A DNA stretch of 64,000 nucleotides from Erythrobacter ani (lineage in GTDB: Bacteria; Pseudomonadota; Alphaproteobacteria; Sphingomonadales; Sphingomonadaceae), in the NCBI RefSeq assembly GCF_019204025.1, contig NZ_JAGSPB010000003.1, positions 124,001 through 188,000 on the forward strand. Direction: 5' to 3'. The position numbers were made by a program, and so were the translations under genes. Shown here one piece after another: positions 27,893 to 37,862 of the stretch (positions within the stretch are counted from its first letter, which is position 1; the number at the start of each line of letters is the position of its first letter). Under the pieces are notes generated by a model that had not been told where the DNA came from, did not search any database, and worked only from the letters and a program-made list of their open reading frames with translations.

Positions 27893-28748
27893 CTATTCGC
27901 GCCAGACCCGCACAAATTTGGCGTTGCGGGACGGTTTTAAAACCAGCCGGCTGTTGTCCGGAGCCGTGATGCGCTCACTTTCGCTTAGCCCGCCCACGAT
28001 CACGAGGTGGTTGATAATGCGCACGCCCAGGCGCGTCGCCGCCACCCGGTCATTGGAAATCGGAGGTTCTATGCGCAATTCTTGCCCCGTCCAATGCTTG
28101 AGCCCGACACTCTCCAACGCACCGTCGCTGGTTTCACGAAAAGCAGTCAGGCCAAGTGCGGGAAACGCCCCTCCATCGATCCATGCGGTCGCGACGGATT
28201 CAAAAAATCGCCGGCCGATCAGACTCTGCGCAGGCTCCCACAGCACAGCTTCCAAATGGTCGAAGGAATGGACAGCGTCGCGCGCGATCTCGACCATGCT
28301 CCGCAAGACCGGGACCACACCGGCACCAGTCCCCATATGTTGGCTTGGCAAGAGATGAACCCCTTCCAAGCGACGGGGTGTGGACAGCTGCTCTGTATCG
28401 AAACGGTACTTGATTTCGGGAAGCATGCTGGCCCTGCCGGGTGCAAGACCTTCCAGCTCGAAAGTCAAGCCATCCTTGAGAAGCTCAAGCCAGATCGCCT
28501 TTTCGGATGTTTGCCGAACTGATGGCTTTTGTTCATCACCTGAGGAATCGGCAGGGACGAGATGAAGCGAGCGTTCGCCACCTGGATCATGCGAAACGAC
28601 CAGCGACCTGTGACCCTCGGCAAAATCCCGGATCGCAGCGCTGGTTGGCCGTTTGCCGGTCGCAAACAGCAGATGCAGTCCTGCGACTTCCTTGTGCTGC
28701 GATTCAAAAATCTTGCAAGACCCCCAAGCCTCTTAGTTCGATGCGCAC
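27893..28748 (-). pseudogene. Unrecognised conserved-looking protein, frameshifted in a T5 run
   Basis: The reading frame from 28705 to the TAG at 27893 is open for 271 codons and reads as ordinary protein throughout, but it contains no ATG, GTG or TTG before codon 80 (TTG at 28468). The other frame begins at GTG 28748 (VRIELRGLGVLQDF) and runs into TGA right after a TTTTT run at 28706-28710. Removing one T joins both into a 285-codon ORF. This is either a real inactivating frameshift or a sequencing error. Late segments such as FPALGLTAF and ELRIEPP vaguely recall DUF4261, unverified. Directly upstream of the AHH nuclease gene. Confidence 0.55.
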
Positions 28749-28828
28749 GTATCAGCGTGAAACCCTGACGCGAAATCTCGATAGCGTCGAGTCCGGTTTA
28801 CCCACAGAATATTGCGAGTTTCACAAGA

Positions 28829-29320
28829 TCAGAAGATGCCCATTCGCAAACCCTCGGCAATGCCCTCGCCCAATTCCGCGCATTCCTGCAAGATTCGCTC
28901 AGAAACCTGTTTTTCCGCGAGAATTTCTTCAGGCGTTTGCGCATCGAAATTGGCGATCTTGGGTTCGGCGACACGTTTCAATCGCCATCCTGTCGCGATT
29001 CGATCCAGCTGTCGCTGGGCGTTTTCTCCGTCCGACCCCGCCGCAATTATCGTGGCGTAAGGACGTCCTTCGATGCGTCCGAGCAGTGGATAATACGTCC
29101 GATCGAACATCTCCTTCATTTCGCCACTGAGCGATGCGAGATTTTCGGGGCCGACGAAAAGATATCCGGCGGCGTCGAGCATTCTGCCTGCCTCAACTTC
29201 GCGCGCGCGGATCAGCACCGCTCCCTTTGCCCTCGCCGCTGCTCGCGCCATCTGCGCACTCGCGCCCGTCCGGCTGTGCCAGATCACAAGCAATTCGGGG
29301 GAGGCAGGATCGCTCGGCAT
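28829..29320 (-). CDS. Flavodoxin-like (NAD(P)H-dependent FMN reductase-type) protein
   Basis: A 163-residue flavodoxin-fold protein. The FMN-phosphate loop is seen as WHSRTGASAQMARAA near the N-terminus, followed by AGYLFVGPENLASLSGEMK, the aromatic/flavin-contact loop, and ATIIAAGSDGENAQRQLDRI. Such proteins reduce quinones or deliver electrons from NAD(P)H; substrate unknown. It lies 80 bases upstream of the frameshifted gene on the same strand and is divergent from recJ. Confidence 0.8.
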   Translation of the reverse strand: MPSDPASPELLVIWHSRTGASAQMARAAARAKGAVLIRAREVEAGRMLDAAGYLFVGPENLASLSGEMKEMFDRTYYPLLGRIEGRPYATIIAAGSDGENAQRQLDRIATGWRLKRVAEPKIANFDAQTPEEILAEKQVSERILQECAELGEGIAEGLRMGIF

Positions 29321-29401
29321 GGCGGAGACAAGACAAGAGCGCTGTCGATTGTCAATGCCGGGCGGCTGTTGCGCAGCTCATGAACAGGGTAAGACCAAAC
29401 G

Positions 29402-31204
29402 ATGGCAACCCAATCACTGTCCCATGTTTTAGGCGTATCGCAGTCCCTTTCGGGTAAGGCGTGGAATTGGCGCGGAGGCAATATGGACCTCGGCAACGCC
29501 TTGGCCGGCAGCAACACGCAAGATCTTGGCCATGACATCCTGTCGCAGCTGCTGATGACGCGGGGTGTCGCTGCTGATGACGTCGCCCGCCATGCCAAAC
29601 CGACAATGCGAAATTTTCTTCCTGATCCGTCAGAATTTCGGGACATGGATCAGGCTGCACAGAGGATCGCACAGGCTGTTCTGACCAATGAGGGGGTCAC
29701 GATCTACGGTGATTACGATGTCGATGGGGCAACCAGCGCGGCCTTGATGGTCGAGCTGCTCCGCGGGCTCGGACTTGAGGCGGAATACTACATCCCCGAC
29801 CGCTTGCTGGAAGGATACGGGCCCAGCGGCGAAGCGCTCGTCAAACTGGCGGAGTCTGGGTCCAGCCTGATCGTCACAGTGGATTGCGGTGCCATGGCGC
29901 ATGAAGCCCTTGAGATGGCGCGCGATGCCGGCGTGGACGTGATCGTGGTCGATCACCATAAGTGCGCCGCTGACCTTCCCCCTACCGCCGCCCTGGTGAA
30001 TCCGAACAGGCTGGACGAAAACGATCTCGCGGCAAGCCACGGTCATCTGGCGGCAGTCGGGGTCGCTTTCCTTCTCGCCATCGCGCTGGTTCGTACACTT
30101 CGTTCCCAGGGGTTTTTCGAGCAGCGCAAGGAGCCCGATTTGCTTGGCCTGCTTGATCTGGTTGCTCTGGGTACAGTGGCAGATGTTGCCGCGCTGCATG
30201 GACTCAACCGTGCGTTTGTTTCGCAAGGCCTGAAAATTCTAGCCCGGCGCGAGCGTGTTGGAATGGCCGCATTGCTCGATGCGAGCCGCTTGAAACGCGC
30301 TCCGCAGGCCAGCGATCTCGGCTTCGCACTGGGTCCGCGCATAAATGCAGGCGGGAGGATCGGCGAATCGACGCTGGGGGTGCGCCTGCTGACGACAAAC
30401 GATCCCGAAGAAGCGCGAGAAATTGCAGAGCAACTTTCCGCCCTGAACGAAGAACGCCGTGCGATCGAAGCCGAAGTGCAGGAGGAAGCCGAAGCGCAGC
30501 TTTCCGGTCAGCACAACATGTCGGTGCAAGTTCTCTCCGGCGATGGCTGGCACCCCGGCGTGATCGGCATCGTCGCCGGACGAATCAAGGAGAAGACCGG
30601 CAAACCTTCGATCGTCATCGCAAACGAAGTCTCCAGCGGCACAGGCAAAGGCTCCGGTCGCTCGATCAGCGGCGTCGATCTTGGTGCGGCCATTATCGCT
30701 GCGCGCGAGGAAGGCCTGCTGGTTGCGGGCGGCGGACACGCAATGGCTGCCGGTCTCACGATATCGATCGATAAGCTGGCTGCGTTCACCGAGTTTCTCG
30801 ACACCCGCCTCGCGCGCGATGTCGAGCGCGCGCGCGTTGGACAATCGATGCAGCTCGATCTTTCACTAGCCCCCGGAGGCCTGACACCCGACCTCGTCAC
30901 GACACTTGAGACTGCCGGCCCTTACGGCGTTGGCTGGCCGGCGCCGCGCATCGCCGTGGGTCCGGTCCGCATCGTGAAAGCGGATATCGTCGGCACGGAT
31001 CACTTGCGCATCATCGCATCGGGTGATGACGGAAGGTCATTCAAGGGAATCGCCTTCCGGGCGGCAGAGACCGAGATGGCGCAGACATTGCTCCATCGCA
31101 GCAAAGGACGCCGTTTCCACCTCGCCGGGCGAGTGAAGATCGACGATTGGGGCCCGCGCCCCGCAGCAGAATTGCATCTCGAAGACGCCGCTTTCGCCGA
31201 TTAG
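29402..31204 (+). CDS. recJ: Single-stranded-DNA-specific exonuclease RecJ
   Basis: 5'-3' ssDNA exonuclease of recombination and mismatch repair. The 600-residue protein carries the DHH-family motifs: YGDYDVDGATS at 102-112, VDCG at 160-163 and VDHHKC at 183-188; the DHHA1 domain shows SGRSISGVDLGAAI and GGGHAMAAG. The first ATG at 29402 gives a plausible N-terminus of about 28 residues before MDLGNALAG; starting there at the internal ATG is possible. Followed by tRNA-Glu. Confidence 0.94.
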   Translation: MATQSLSHVLGVSQSLSGKAWNWRGGNMDLGNALAGSNTQDLGHDILSQLLMTRGVAADDVARHAKPTMRNFLPDPSEFRDMDQAAQRIAQAVLTNEGVTIYGDYDVDGATSAALMVELLRGLGLEAEYYIPDRLLEGYGPSGEALVKLAESGSSLIVTVDCGAMAHEALEMARDAGVDVIVVDHHKCAADLPPTAALVNPNRLDENDLAASHGHLAAVGVAFLLAIALVRTLRSQGFFEQRKEPDLLGLLDLVALGTVADVAALHGLNRAFVSQGLKILARRERVGMAALLDASRLKRAPQASDLGFALGPRINAGGRIGESTLGVRLLTTNDPEEAREIAEQLSALNEERRAIEAEVQEEAEAQLSGQHNMSVQVLSGDGWHPGVIGIVAGRIKEKTGKPSIVIANEVSSGTGKGSGRSISGVDLGAAIIAAREEGLLVAGGGHAMAAGLTISIDKLAAFTEFLDTRLARDVERARVGQSMQLDLSLAPGGLTPDLVTTLETAGPYGVGWPAPRIAVGPVRIVKADIVGTDHLRIIASGDDGRSFKGIAFRAAETEMAQTLLHRSKGRRFHLAGRVKIDDWGPRPAAELHLEDAAFAD

Positions 31205-31248
31205 TTGCCCTGCCGCGCAATTTTTCGCGAAACGGAGGCCAACAGGGC

Positions 31249-31277
31249 TTGACCCGTTCCTCGCTCCCTCCTAGATG
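31249..31277 (+). promoter_or_regulatory. Sigma70-type promoter of tRNA-Glu
   Basis: TTGACC (31249-31254) and TAGATG (31272-31277) separated by exactly 17 bases, ending 21 bases before the tRNA 5' end. Confidence 0.65.
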
Positions 31278-31298
31278 CGCGCTCTCGCAAATGAGCGT

Positions 31299-31373
31299 GG
31301 CCCCTTCGTCTAGCGGTTAGGACGCGGCCCTTTCACGGCTGAAACACGGGTTCGATTCCCGTAGGGGTCACCA
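31299..31373 (+). tRNA. tRNA-Glu (anticodon UUC)
   Basis: 75 bases with an encoded CCA. The acceptor stem GGCCCCT/AGGGGTC pairs with one G-U; the anticodon stem CGGCC/GGCTG holds the loop CTTTCAC with anticodon TTC at 31332-31334; the T-arm ACGGG-TTCGATT-CCCGT is perfect. Closely resembles other bacterial tRNA-Glu genes. Confidence 0.97.
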
Positions 31374-31484
31374 CTCTCCTTTTACAGGTTTGGGAAATGG
31401 TGACGGCGCTTTTTGTGACGCCTGTGCGCACGCGCGCGCTCTACGCTTCCAACCGGCTGCGCTTGCGGTTAAGGCGCTAGCGCA

Positions 31485-32726
31485 ATGGGCATCAGGCAGA
31501 CCATCCCTCTCGCTGGCATATTGTTGGCCATCGTGACTTTCCTCGCGATGCTGATGCTTGGTGTGGATCCGATCGTGACAATTGCCGTTCTGGGAGTCTG
31601 GGTCGGTTCACTGATGCTGGCGAGCGGTCGCCCGCCCGAACCGCCCAAGGTCGTGGTTGAGCAGTCGTTCAGCATCGAGGCGATGCGCAAGCTGATCGAG
31701 AATTCCTCGACGCCCGTCCTCGTGACAAAACGCAACACGATCGCCATCGCCAATGCTGCCGCTCGCAGGATTCTGGGCCAGCACATGGTCGGTCAGGACG
31801 CGCGTGTCGCCTTTCGCCAGCCCGAGGCGATTTCCCTGCTGAGCAAGGATCGCAACGGCCGCGCCATTGTTCGCGGTCTCGTTCGGCGTCAGGACATCTG
31901 GGAAATCAACCGGCAATCGGTGGACCGAAGTCTCGCTGTGATCGAGCTGATCAATCAGACGGCAGAGGCTGATATCAGCCGCGCACACACCGATTTCGTG
32001 GCCAATGCCAGTCATGAACTGCGGACGCCGCTCGCCGCGATCCTCGGCTATGTCGAGACACTGAGCGAGAGCGCCGAGAGCCTCGATTCACCGACATCGC
32101 AGAAATTCCTCGGCACTATAGAGCGCGAGGGCAAGCGCCTGCAGAACCTGATCAGCGACCTGATGAGCCTTTCCCGGGTTGAAGCCGAAAAACACGATTT
32201 ACCAAGCGAACTGGTCGAATTGGGACCGCTCGTCGAACGCGCGGCCCGCGATGCGGCTGGCCCGGGCCGGGTCGATCAGCTCTCGCTTGAAATTGCTCAT
32301 CAATCGAGTGTCCATGGGGATCGCCAGCAACTAGAACAATTGGTTCGCAACCTCGTCGACAACGCTCTGAAATACGGAACCCCAGGTTCCAAAGTGGAGG
32401 TGTCCTTAGACGTTTCTCGGGACAATCAGGCGAGAATATCCGTTGTCGACCAGGGAGAAGGCATCGCGCCTGAACAATTGCCTCATCTCACGCGCCGTTT
32501 TTACCGCACCGACCCTGGTCGCAGCCGCGCCTCCGGAGGAACGGGGTTGGGGCTTGCCATCGTCAAACACATTGTCGAGCGCCACCGCGGAAGGCTCGAC
32601 ATCGATAGCGACCTCGGCAAGGGAACGCGCGTCGTTGTGCGAATTCCCAAGGCAGAACAGAAAGATACGGCTGATAACGTCCAAATCACGGCGGATACTT
32701 CAACAATTAGCCGAGAATTGTCTTAG
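31485..32726 (+). CDS. phoR: Phosphate-regulon sensor histidine kinase
   Basis: Membrane-bound sensor of 413 residues that phosphorylates PhoB when phosphate is low. Two hydrophobic helices (about residues 8-25 and 30-46) precede a PAS-like region (about 62-155). The HisKA box ANASHELRTPL has His177, followed by N box VRNLVDNALKYG and G boxes DQGEGIAP and GGTGLGLAIVK. Position upstream of pstCAB-phoU-phoB supports the PhoR assignment over a generic kinase. Confidence 0.93.
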   Translation: MGIRQTIPLAGILLAIVTFLAMLMLGVDPIVTIAVLGVWVGSLMLASGRPPEPPKVVVEQSFSIEAMRKLIENSSTPVLVTKRNTIAIANAAARRILGQHMVGQDARVAFRQPEAISLLSKDRNGRAIVRGLVRRQDIWEINRQSVDRSLAVIELINQTAEADISRAHTDFVANASHELRTPLAAILGYVETLSESAESLDSPTSQKFLGTIEREGKRLQNLISDLMSLSRVEAEKHDLPSELVELGPLVERAARDAAGPGRVDQLSLEIAHQSSVHGDRQQLEQLVRNLVDNALKYGTPGSKVEVSLDVSRDNQARISVVDQGEGIAPEQLPHLTRRFYRTDPGRSRASGGTGLGLAIVKHIVERHRGRLDIDSDLGKGTRVVVRIPKAEQKDTADNVQITADTSTISRELS

Positions 32727-32908
32727 CAGTGTCTTATTTTTTGAACATCGCACCGCCAAAGGACTTTGTCTCGTGTGGCTTCATGCGGGCAAAAACCGTT
32801 GTTCAGCACCTGCTGCGTAATTCGCTTCGGGTTTGCCGTTCATTCTATCTATCGACCTCGGGCAACTGACACCGCGCAACCAGCGTTCAGGGGAAACAGG
32901 TTTAATTC

Positions 32909-34294
32909 ATGTCGCCGATTACGCTCATTCTGATTGCCATTGGGCTCGGGCTTGCAGGCTGGCTGGCTGGCCGCGCCAAGGCATGGAGCTTCCAGAAAGG
33001 CAATCCGGACGCGCGTCCGGTCGCTCGCCCGACTTATCATGCCTGGTACGTGGCAATCTGGATCGTCGTTCCGGTTCTCGCTTTTGTAACCCTGTGGTCG
33101 TTTATTGCACCGCAATTGATTACACAGAGCGTCCTTGCTTCACCCGGAGCACAAAACCTGCCGGCTTTCGGTTTCGAACGTGATTCGTGGCTTGCGGAAG
33201 CGCGCGCTGTTGCATTGGGCAACGCGCCGGGCGTCTTCAATGCAGGCGCGGAACCTCTGATCGAACCGTTCCGTGAAGCGATCGGCAGGTACAATCTGAT
33301 AGGCGTCGTGCTCACGATCATGATCGCTTTTGCCGGAGGGACGTTCGCATTCCTGAGGATCCGCCCGGATTTCACGGCGAGAACGCGGGTCGAGCGCACG
33401 GTGATGATAGTCCTGCTGCTCGCTTCGCTGGTGGCGATCCTCACCACCTTCGGGATCTTCGCGAGCCTTGTGTTCGAAACCTATCGTTTCTTCAGCCTTG
33501 TTTCTCCGGTGGATTTCTTTTTCGGCACCTTCTGGGGTCCCGATCCCATGAGCAGCGCAGACAACCCCGATGGATCGCGCTACGGCGCGATTCCGCTGTT
33601 CTGGGGTACCCTGTTCATAGGCGCCATCATCGCCATGATCGTCGCCATCCCGCTGGGATTGATGAGCGCGATCTACCTGACCCAGTACGCCGATCCGAGA
33701 TTGCGCCAGTGGGTGAAGCCCGCGCTTGAGATACTCGCCGGTGTCCCGACAGTGGTTTACGGGTATTTTGCAGCACTGACAGTCGCGCCGGCGATCCGCG
33801 ATGCGGCCGTTGCGATCGGCATTTCCAGCGCCTCGACGGAAAGCGCGCTGGCTGCCGGTGTAGTGATGGGGGTGATGATTATCCCGTTCGTCTCTTCCAT
33901 GGCGGACGATTCCATTGCCGCAGTCCCGAGCGCGATGCGTGACGGCAGCTACGCGATGGGCGCGACGAAATCCGAAACCATCAAGAAAGTGCTGTTCCCC
34001 GCTGCCCTGCCCGGGATCGTCGCTGGCATCATGCTGGCGGTAAGCCGCGCAATCGGCGAAACCATGATCGTGGTGATGGCCGCGTCGACGGCTGCGAACC
34101 TCAGCGCCAATCCGCTCGACCGCATGACCACTGTCACGGTGCAAATCGTCAAGTTGCTGACCGGTGAGCAAAGCACCGACCACCCGACCTATCTGAGCGC
34201 GTTTGCTCTTGGATTCGCGTTGTTCCTCGTAACTCTCGTTCTCAACGTCATCGCCTTGCGCGTCGTAAAACGGTTCCGTGAAGCATATGAGTAA
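32909..34294 (+). CDS. pstC: Phosphate ABC transporter permease PstC
   Basis: Inner-membrane permease of the Pst system, 461 residues. The BPD_transp_1 core begins near residue 230 and includes the permease signature GVPTVVYGYFAAL and, near the EAA loop, DGSYAMGATKSETIKKVLFPAALPGI. Unlike E. coli PstC (about 320 residues) it has an N-terminal extension of some 130 residues with extra helices and a periplasmic region, usual in alphaproteobacteria from memory. The gap of 182 bases from phoR contains no gene and no CTGTCAT-type Pho box I could recognise. Confidence 0.94.
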   Translation: MSPITLILIAIGLGLAGWLAGRAKAWSFQKGNPDARPVARPTYHAWYVAIWIVVPVLAFVTLWSFIAPQLITQSVLASPGAQNLPAFGFERDSWLAEARAVALGNAPGVFNAGAEPLIEPFREAIGRYNLIGVVLTIMIAFAGGTFAFLRIRPDFTARTRVERTVMIVLLLASLVAILTTFGIFASLVFETYRFFSLVSPVDFFFGTFWGPDPMSSADNPDGSRYGAIPLFWGTLFIGAIIAMIVAIPLGLMSAIYLTQYADPRLRQWVKPALEILAGVPTVVYGYFAALTVAPAIRDAAVAIGISSASTESALAAGVVMGVMIIPFVSSMADDSIAAVPSAMRDGSYAMGATKSETIKKVLFPAALPGIVAGIMLAVSRAIGETMIVVMAASTAANLSANPLDRMTTVTVQIVKLLTGEQSTDHPTYLSAFALGFALFLVTLVLNVIALRVVKRFREAYE

Positions 34295-35594
34295 TTCAGC
34301 CAACCCTCCCGCGGGCGCCCTCGCCAACCCTGCGATGTCGCAGTCCGCAGACGATGTCGGCCCGACCCGCACGCCGAAGTTCGAGAAGCGCCTCGCGAAG
34401 CGCTACCGGTCGGAGCGCAATTTCAAGCTCATGGGACAGGGCGCGATTGTGTTCTCGGTTGCGGTGCTGATCTTTCTGCTTGGCAACATGCTCCTGAACG
34501 GCATTGGCGGTTTCCAGCGAGCCGAACTCGAAGTGCCCATCGACTTCCCCGAAAGCGGCATTACCGGGGACGAAGTCTCCCTGAGCGCGCCCTCTGCGCT
34601 CCAAGTGCTCGAAATGCAGGGAATATCGGAAGTCGTCCAGTTCTACGCTGAAGAATCGCTGGGGACGGAAGCAGCAGAGGAACTCAGCCGCGATGCTTGG
34701 CGCGATGTGGCGGCTGCCCTGACATCGGATCCGTCGCTTATTGAGCGGTCCGAGACATTCAACCTTCCCGCATCTTCCGATCTGGCGGCCGGCCTTGCCG
34801 GTGAGGGATCACCCGAAATGCAGGCGCTTGCGCAGCGGTTGCAGTCCGAAGGTAAGTTGGCGGAAAACTGGGATGCCGGGTTCCTCACACGCTCCGATGC
34901 GACCAGCCCGCAGGCAGCGGGTATCTGGGGTGCGCTGAAGGGATCGATCCTCACGATGATCGTAACCTTCATTCTCGCGTTTCCAATCGGCGTTCTTGCG
35001 GCGCTCTATCTTGAGGAATATGCGCCGAAAAACCGTTGGACCGATATTATCGAGGTATCGATCAACAACCTTGCGGCCGTCCCCTCGATCATTTTCGGGC
35101 TACTCGGGCTTGCCGTATTCTTGTGGCTATTTCCAAATTACCGCTCGGCCCCGCTGATCGGGGGTATGACCCTCGCGCTGATGACGATGCCGGTTATCGT
35201 GATTTCGGGCCGCAATGCGATCAAGGCGGTGCCGCCTTCGATCCGCGACGGCGCGCTCGCGGTGGGCGCCTCACCAGTGCAAGTGGTGTTTCACCACGTC
35301 CTGCCGCTCGCGATGCCGGGCATGCTTACCGGCACCATTATCGGAATGGCACGCGCGCTGGGCGAGACCGCACCGCTTCTCCTGATCGGGATGCGCGCTT
35401 TCGTTGCAACCCCGCCCGATGGCTTTACCTCTCCATCCACCGTATTGCCGATGCAGATCTTCCTGTGGTCCGATGAAATCGACCGCGGGTTTGTCGAGCG
35501 CACAAGCGCTGCGATCATCGTCCTCCTGCTGTTCCTCCTGTTAATGAACGGCCTCGCAATCTATCTCCGCAACAAATTCGAGAAGACCTGGTGA
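34287..35594 (+). CDS. pstA: Phosphate ABC transporter permease PstA
   Basis: Second Pst permease, 435 residues. After a cytoplasmic N-terminus and one helix (about residues 50-68) comes a large periplasmic insertion of about 140 residues rich in Glu/Ser, then the permease core with [26 protein letters not shown] and [25 protein letters not shown]. The ATG at 34287 overlaps the pstC stop by eight bases; a GTG at 34278 would add three residues. Overlaps pstB by four bases. Confidence 0.94.
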   Translation: MSNSANPPAGALANPAMSQSADDVGPTRTPKFEKRLAKRYRSERNFKLMGQGAIVFSVAVLIFLLGNMLLNGIGGFQRAELEVPIDFPESGITGDEVSLSAPSALQVLEMQGISEVVQFYAEESLGTEAAEELSRDAWRDVAAALTSDPSLIERSETFNLPASSDLAAGLAGEGSPEMQALAQRLQSEGKLAENWDAGFLTRSDATSPQAAGIWGALKGSILTMIVTFILAFPIGVLAALYLEEYAPKNRWTDIIEVSINNLAAVPSIIFGLLGLAVFLWLFPNYRSAPLIGGMTLALMTMPVIVISGRNAIKAVPPSIRDGALAVGASPVQVVFHHVLPLAMPGMLTGTIIGMARALGETAPLLLIGMRAFVATPPDGFTSPSTVLPMQIFLWSDEIDRGFVERTSAAIIVLLLFLLLMNGLAIYLRNKFEKTW

Positions 35595-36379
35595 CTGTCA
35601 TTCACGAAAATATGGAAGACACCGGCGCCAAGATGAAGGCGCGCGATGTCTCGGTCTATTACGGCGACAAAAAGGCGATCGACGATGTGTCGATCGACAT
35701 CTCGCCCGACTATGTGACCGCTTTTATCGGCCCGTCCGGCTGCGGTAAGTCGACCTTCCTGCGCTGTTTCAACCGGATGAACGACACGATTCCGTCGGCG
35801 AAGGTAACGGGGCTTATCGAGCTTGATGGTGAAGACATCCACTCGAATGCAATGGACGTCGTTCAGCTCCGTGCGCGGGTCGGAATGGTGTTCCAGAAAC
35901 CGAACCCGTTCCCGAAATCGATCTACGACAACATCGCCTACGGCCCGAAAATCCACGGTCTCGCCGAGAAGAAACCCGATCTCGATGCCATCGTCGAAAA
36001 GTCGCTGACACGCGCCGGACTCTGGGACGAGGTAAAGGACCGGCTCGAGGATTCCGGCACTGCGCTGTCGGGCGGCCAGCAGCAGCGGCTCTGCATTGCC
36101 CGCGCGATCGCGGTCGATCCCGAGGTGATCCTCATGGACGAGCCTGCATCGGCCCTGGACCCCATCGCGACTGCGAAAATCGAGGAACTGATCGATGAAC
36201 TCTCGGGGCGGTACGCAATCGTCATCGTGACCCACTCCATGCAACAGGCCGCACGTGTCAGTCAGCGCACGGCATTCTTCCATCTTGGACAGATCGTGGA
36301 ATACGGTCGAACTTCTGATATCTTCACGAATCCGATCGAAGATCGCACCAAAGACTATATCACAGGGCGGTACGGCTAA
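35591..36379 (+). CDS. pstB: Phosphate ABC transporter ATP-binding protein PstB
   Basis: ATPase of the Pst uptake system, 262 residues. Walker [10 protein letters not shown] at 47-55, Q-loop [16 protein letters not shown] characteristic of PstB, signature [14 protein letters not shown] and Walker [14 protein letters not shown] are all present. GTG start within the pstA stop (GTGA). The stop overlaps the phoU start (TAATG). Confidence 0.97.
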   Translation: MTVIHENMEDTGAKMKARDVSVYYGDKKAIDDVSIDISPDYVTAFIGPSGCGKSTFLRCFNRMNDTIPSAKVTGLIELDGEDIHSNAMDVVQLRARVGMVFQKPNPFPKSIYDNIAYGPKIHGLAEKKPDLDAIVEKSLTRAGLWDEVKDRLEDSGTALSGGQQQRLCIARAIAVDPEVILMDEPASALDPIATAKIEELIDELSGRYAIVIVTHSMQQAARVSQRTAFFHLGQIVEYGRTSDIFTNPIEDRTKDYITGRYG

Positions 36380-37050
36380 TGGCTGATCATACGGTCAAAG
36401 CATTCGATGAAGACATCACGCGCCTGCGCGGCTTGATCGCCGAAATGGGCGGCTTGGCCGAGGTCGCCATCCAGGAGGCGCTCGATGCCATGGTCCGCGG
36501 CGACGAAGAACTTGGCGACAGGGTGGTTGCGCGCGACAAAAAGATCGACGCGCTCGAGACCGAAGTGGACAAGCTCGCTGTCCGCATCATCGCCCTGCGT
36601 GCGCCGATGGCCGATGACCTCCGCGAGGTCATCGCCGCGCTGAAAATTGCCGGTGTCGTCGAGCGGATCGGCGACTATTCGAAGAATATCGCCAAGCGCG
36701 TTCACATGATCGAGGGCCGCGACCGCTTCGAACCGCTCACTCTGCTTCCTGCCATGGGTGATCTTGCGGGAGAAATGGTTCACGATGTGCTGACAGCCTA
36801 TGCTGCGCGCGATCCCGGCCTCGCTCGCGAAGTCATCGCCACCGATGCCAAGGTCGATGCGTTCTACAACAGCATTTTCCGCAATCTTGTCAGCCATATG
36901 GTTGAAAACCCTGCGACCATTTCGAGCGCGGCGCAGTTGCTGTTTGTTGCCCGAAACCTTGAACGGATCGGCGACCACGCCACCAACGTCGCGGAGATGG
37001 TACACTTCGCCGCAACCGGTTCCTATCCTCCGGAGGAAGATCGGCCCTAA
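36379..37050 (+). CDS. phoU: Phosphate signalling complex protein PhoU
   Basis: Negative regulator linking PstB status to PhoR, 223 residues with two tandem three-helix repeats. Each repeat carries a metal-binding ExxxD-type motif: LDAMVRGDEELGDRVVARDKK first and AYAARDPGLAREVIATDAK second; RIGDYSKNIAKR and RIGDHATNVAEM are the paired ERIGDH-type motifs. Directly overlaps pstB and precedes phoB. Confidence 0.96.
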   Translation: MADHTVKAFDEDITRLRGLIAEMGGLAEVAIQEALDAMVRGDEELGDRVVARDKKIDALETEVDKLAVRIIALRAPMADDLREVIAALKIAGVVERIGDYSKNIAKRVHMIEGRDRFEPLTLLPAMGDLAGEMVHDVLTAYAARDPGLAREVIATDAKVDAFYNSIFRNLVSHMVENPATISSAAQLLFVARNLERIGDHATNVAEMVHFAATGSYPPEEDRP

Positions 37051-37165
37051 TTCGAGCCGCCCGGAATAACCCGGACCGCCATGTCATCAAACGGTAGCCC
37101 AACTGAAACATATGATGGTCGTAGCTCCGGCCCGCACGGAGCAAGGGGTTAGGGAGGCCATCACC

Positions 37166-37855
37166 ATGTCCGCTGCCAAATTGCTCTTGGTCGAAGACGA
37201 TCCGGCTCTGTCCGAATTGCTCGAATACCGGTTCCAGAACGAAGGATACGACGTCCGCTCCACCAGTGACGGCGATGAAGCCCTGGTTCTGGCCAGCGAG
37301 GACGTGCCCGACCTCATCATCCTCGACTGGATGATCGAAGGCACCAGCGGCATCGAGGTATGCCGCCGCCTGCGCCGCGACAAGGAAACCGCCCACGTAC
37401 CCATTATCATGCTGACCGCGCGCGAAGCGGAAGACGACCGTGTGCGCGGTCTGGAAACGGGCGCCGACGATTACCTGACCAAACCATTCAGCCCGCGCGA
37501 GCTGCTTGCGCGCGTTGCCGCCGTGATGCGCCGGATACGCCCTGCCCTTGCCGGAGAGGTGATCGAAGTTGGCGATATCAAACTCGATCCTGTCGCCCAT
37601 AAGGTCCAGCGTCGCGGACGCTCCCTGCAGCTTGGCCCGACCGAATACCGGCTGCTGAAGTTTTTCATGGAAAGCCCGGGGCGAGTTTTCAGCCGAGGAC
37701 AATTGCTCGACGGGGTCTGGGGCACGGGCAGCGATATCGAGCTTCGCACGGTCGATGTTCATATCCGCCGCCTGCGCAAAGCGATCGTGATCGATGGCGC
37801 GAAAGACCCGATCCGGACCGTAAGATCAGCGGGTTACGCGCTGGAAGTGAACTGA
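37166..37855 (+). CDS. phoB: Phosphate-regulon response regulator PhoB
   Basis: OmpR-family response regulator of 229 residues. Receiver domain with acidic pocket EDD (10-12), phospho-acceptor Asp54 in ILDWMIEG and LTKPFSPREL containing the conserved Lys; C-terminal winged helix with FSRGQLLDGVWG and VDVHIRRLRKAI. The ATG at 37166 follows GGGAGG. An upstream in-frame ATG at 37112 would add 18 unrelated residues. Ends seven bases from the convergent extensin-like gene. Confidence 0.94.
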   Translation: MSAAKLLLVEDDPALSELLEYRFQNEGYDVRSTSDGDEALVLASEDVPDLIILDWMIEGTSGIEVCRRLRRDKETAHVPIIMLTAREAEDDRVRGLETGADDYLTKPFSPRELLARVAAVMRRIRPALAGEVIEVGDIKLDPVAHKVQRRGRSLQLGPTEYRLLKFFMESPGRVFSRGQLLDGVWGTGSDIELRTVDVHIRRLRKAIVIDGAKDPIRTVRSAGYALEVN

Positions 37856-37862
37856 CACCCTG

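Noticed and set aside
28465..28707. Minus-strand ORF of 80 codons over the frameshift region
   Set aside because: It is the wrong frame for the coding-like sequence, which continues in the neighbouring frame from 28705 to 27893.
32727..32908. Pho box upstream of pstC
   Set aside because: I looked for CTGTCAT repeats and found no convincing tandem copy; not reported as a site.
33140..34372. Minus-strand ORF of 410 codons opposite pstC
   Set aside because: Antisense to a clear permease; no start signal and low-complexity Arg/Asp/His composition.
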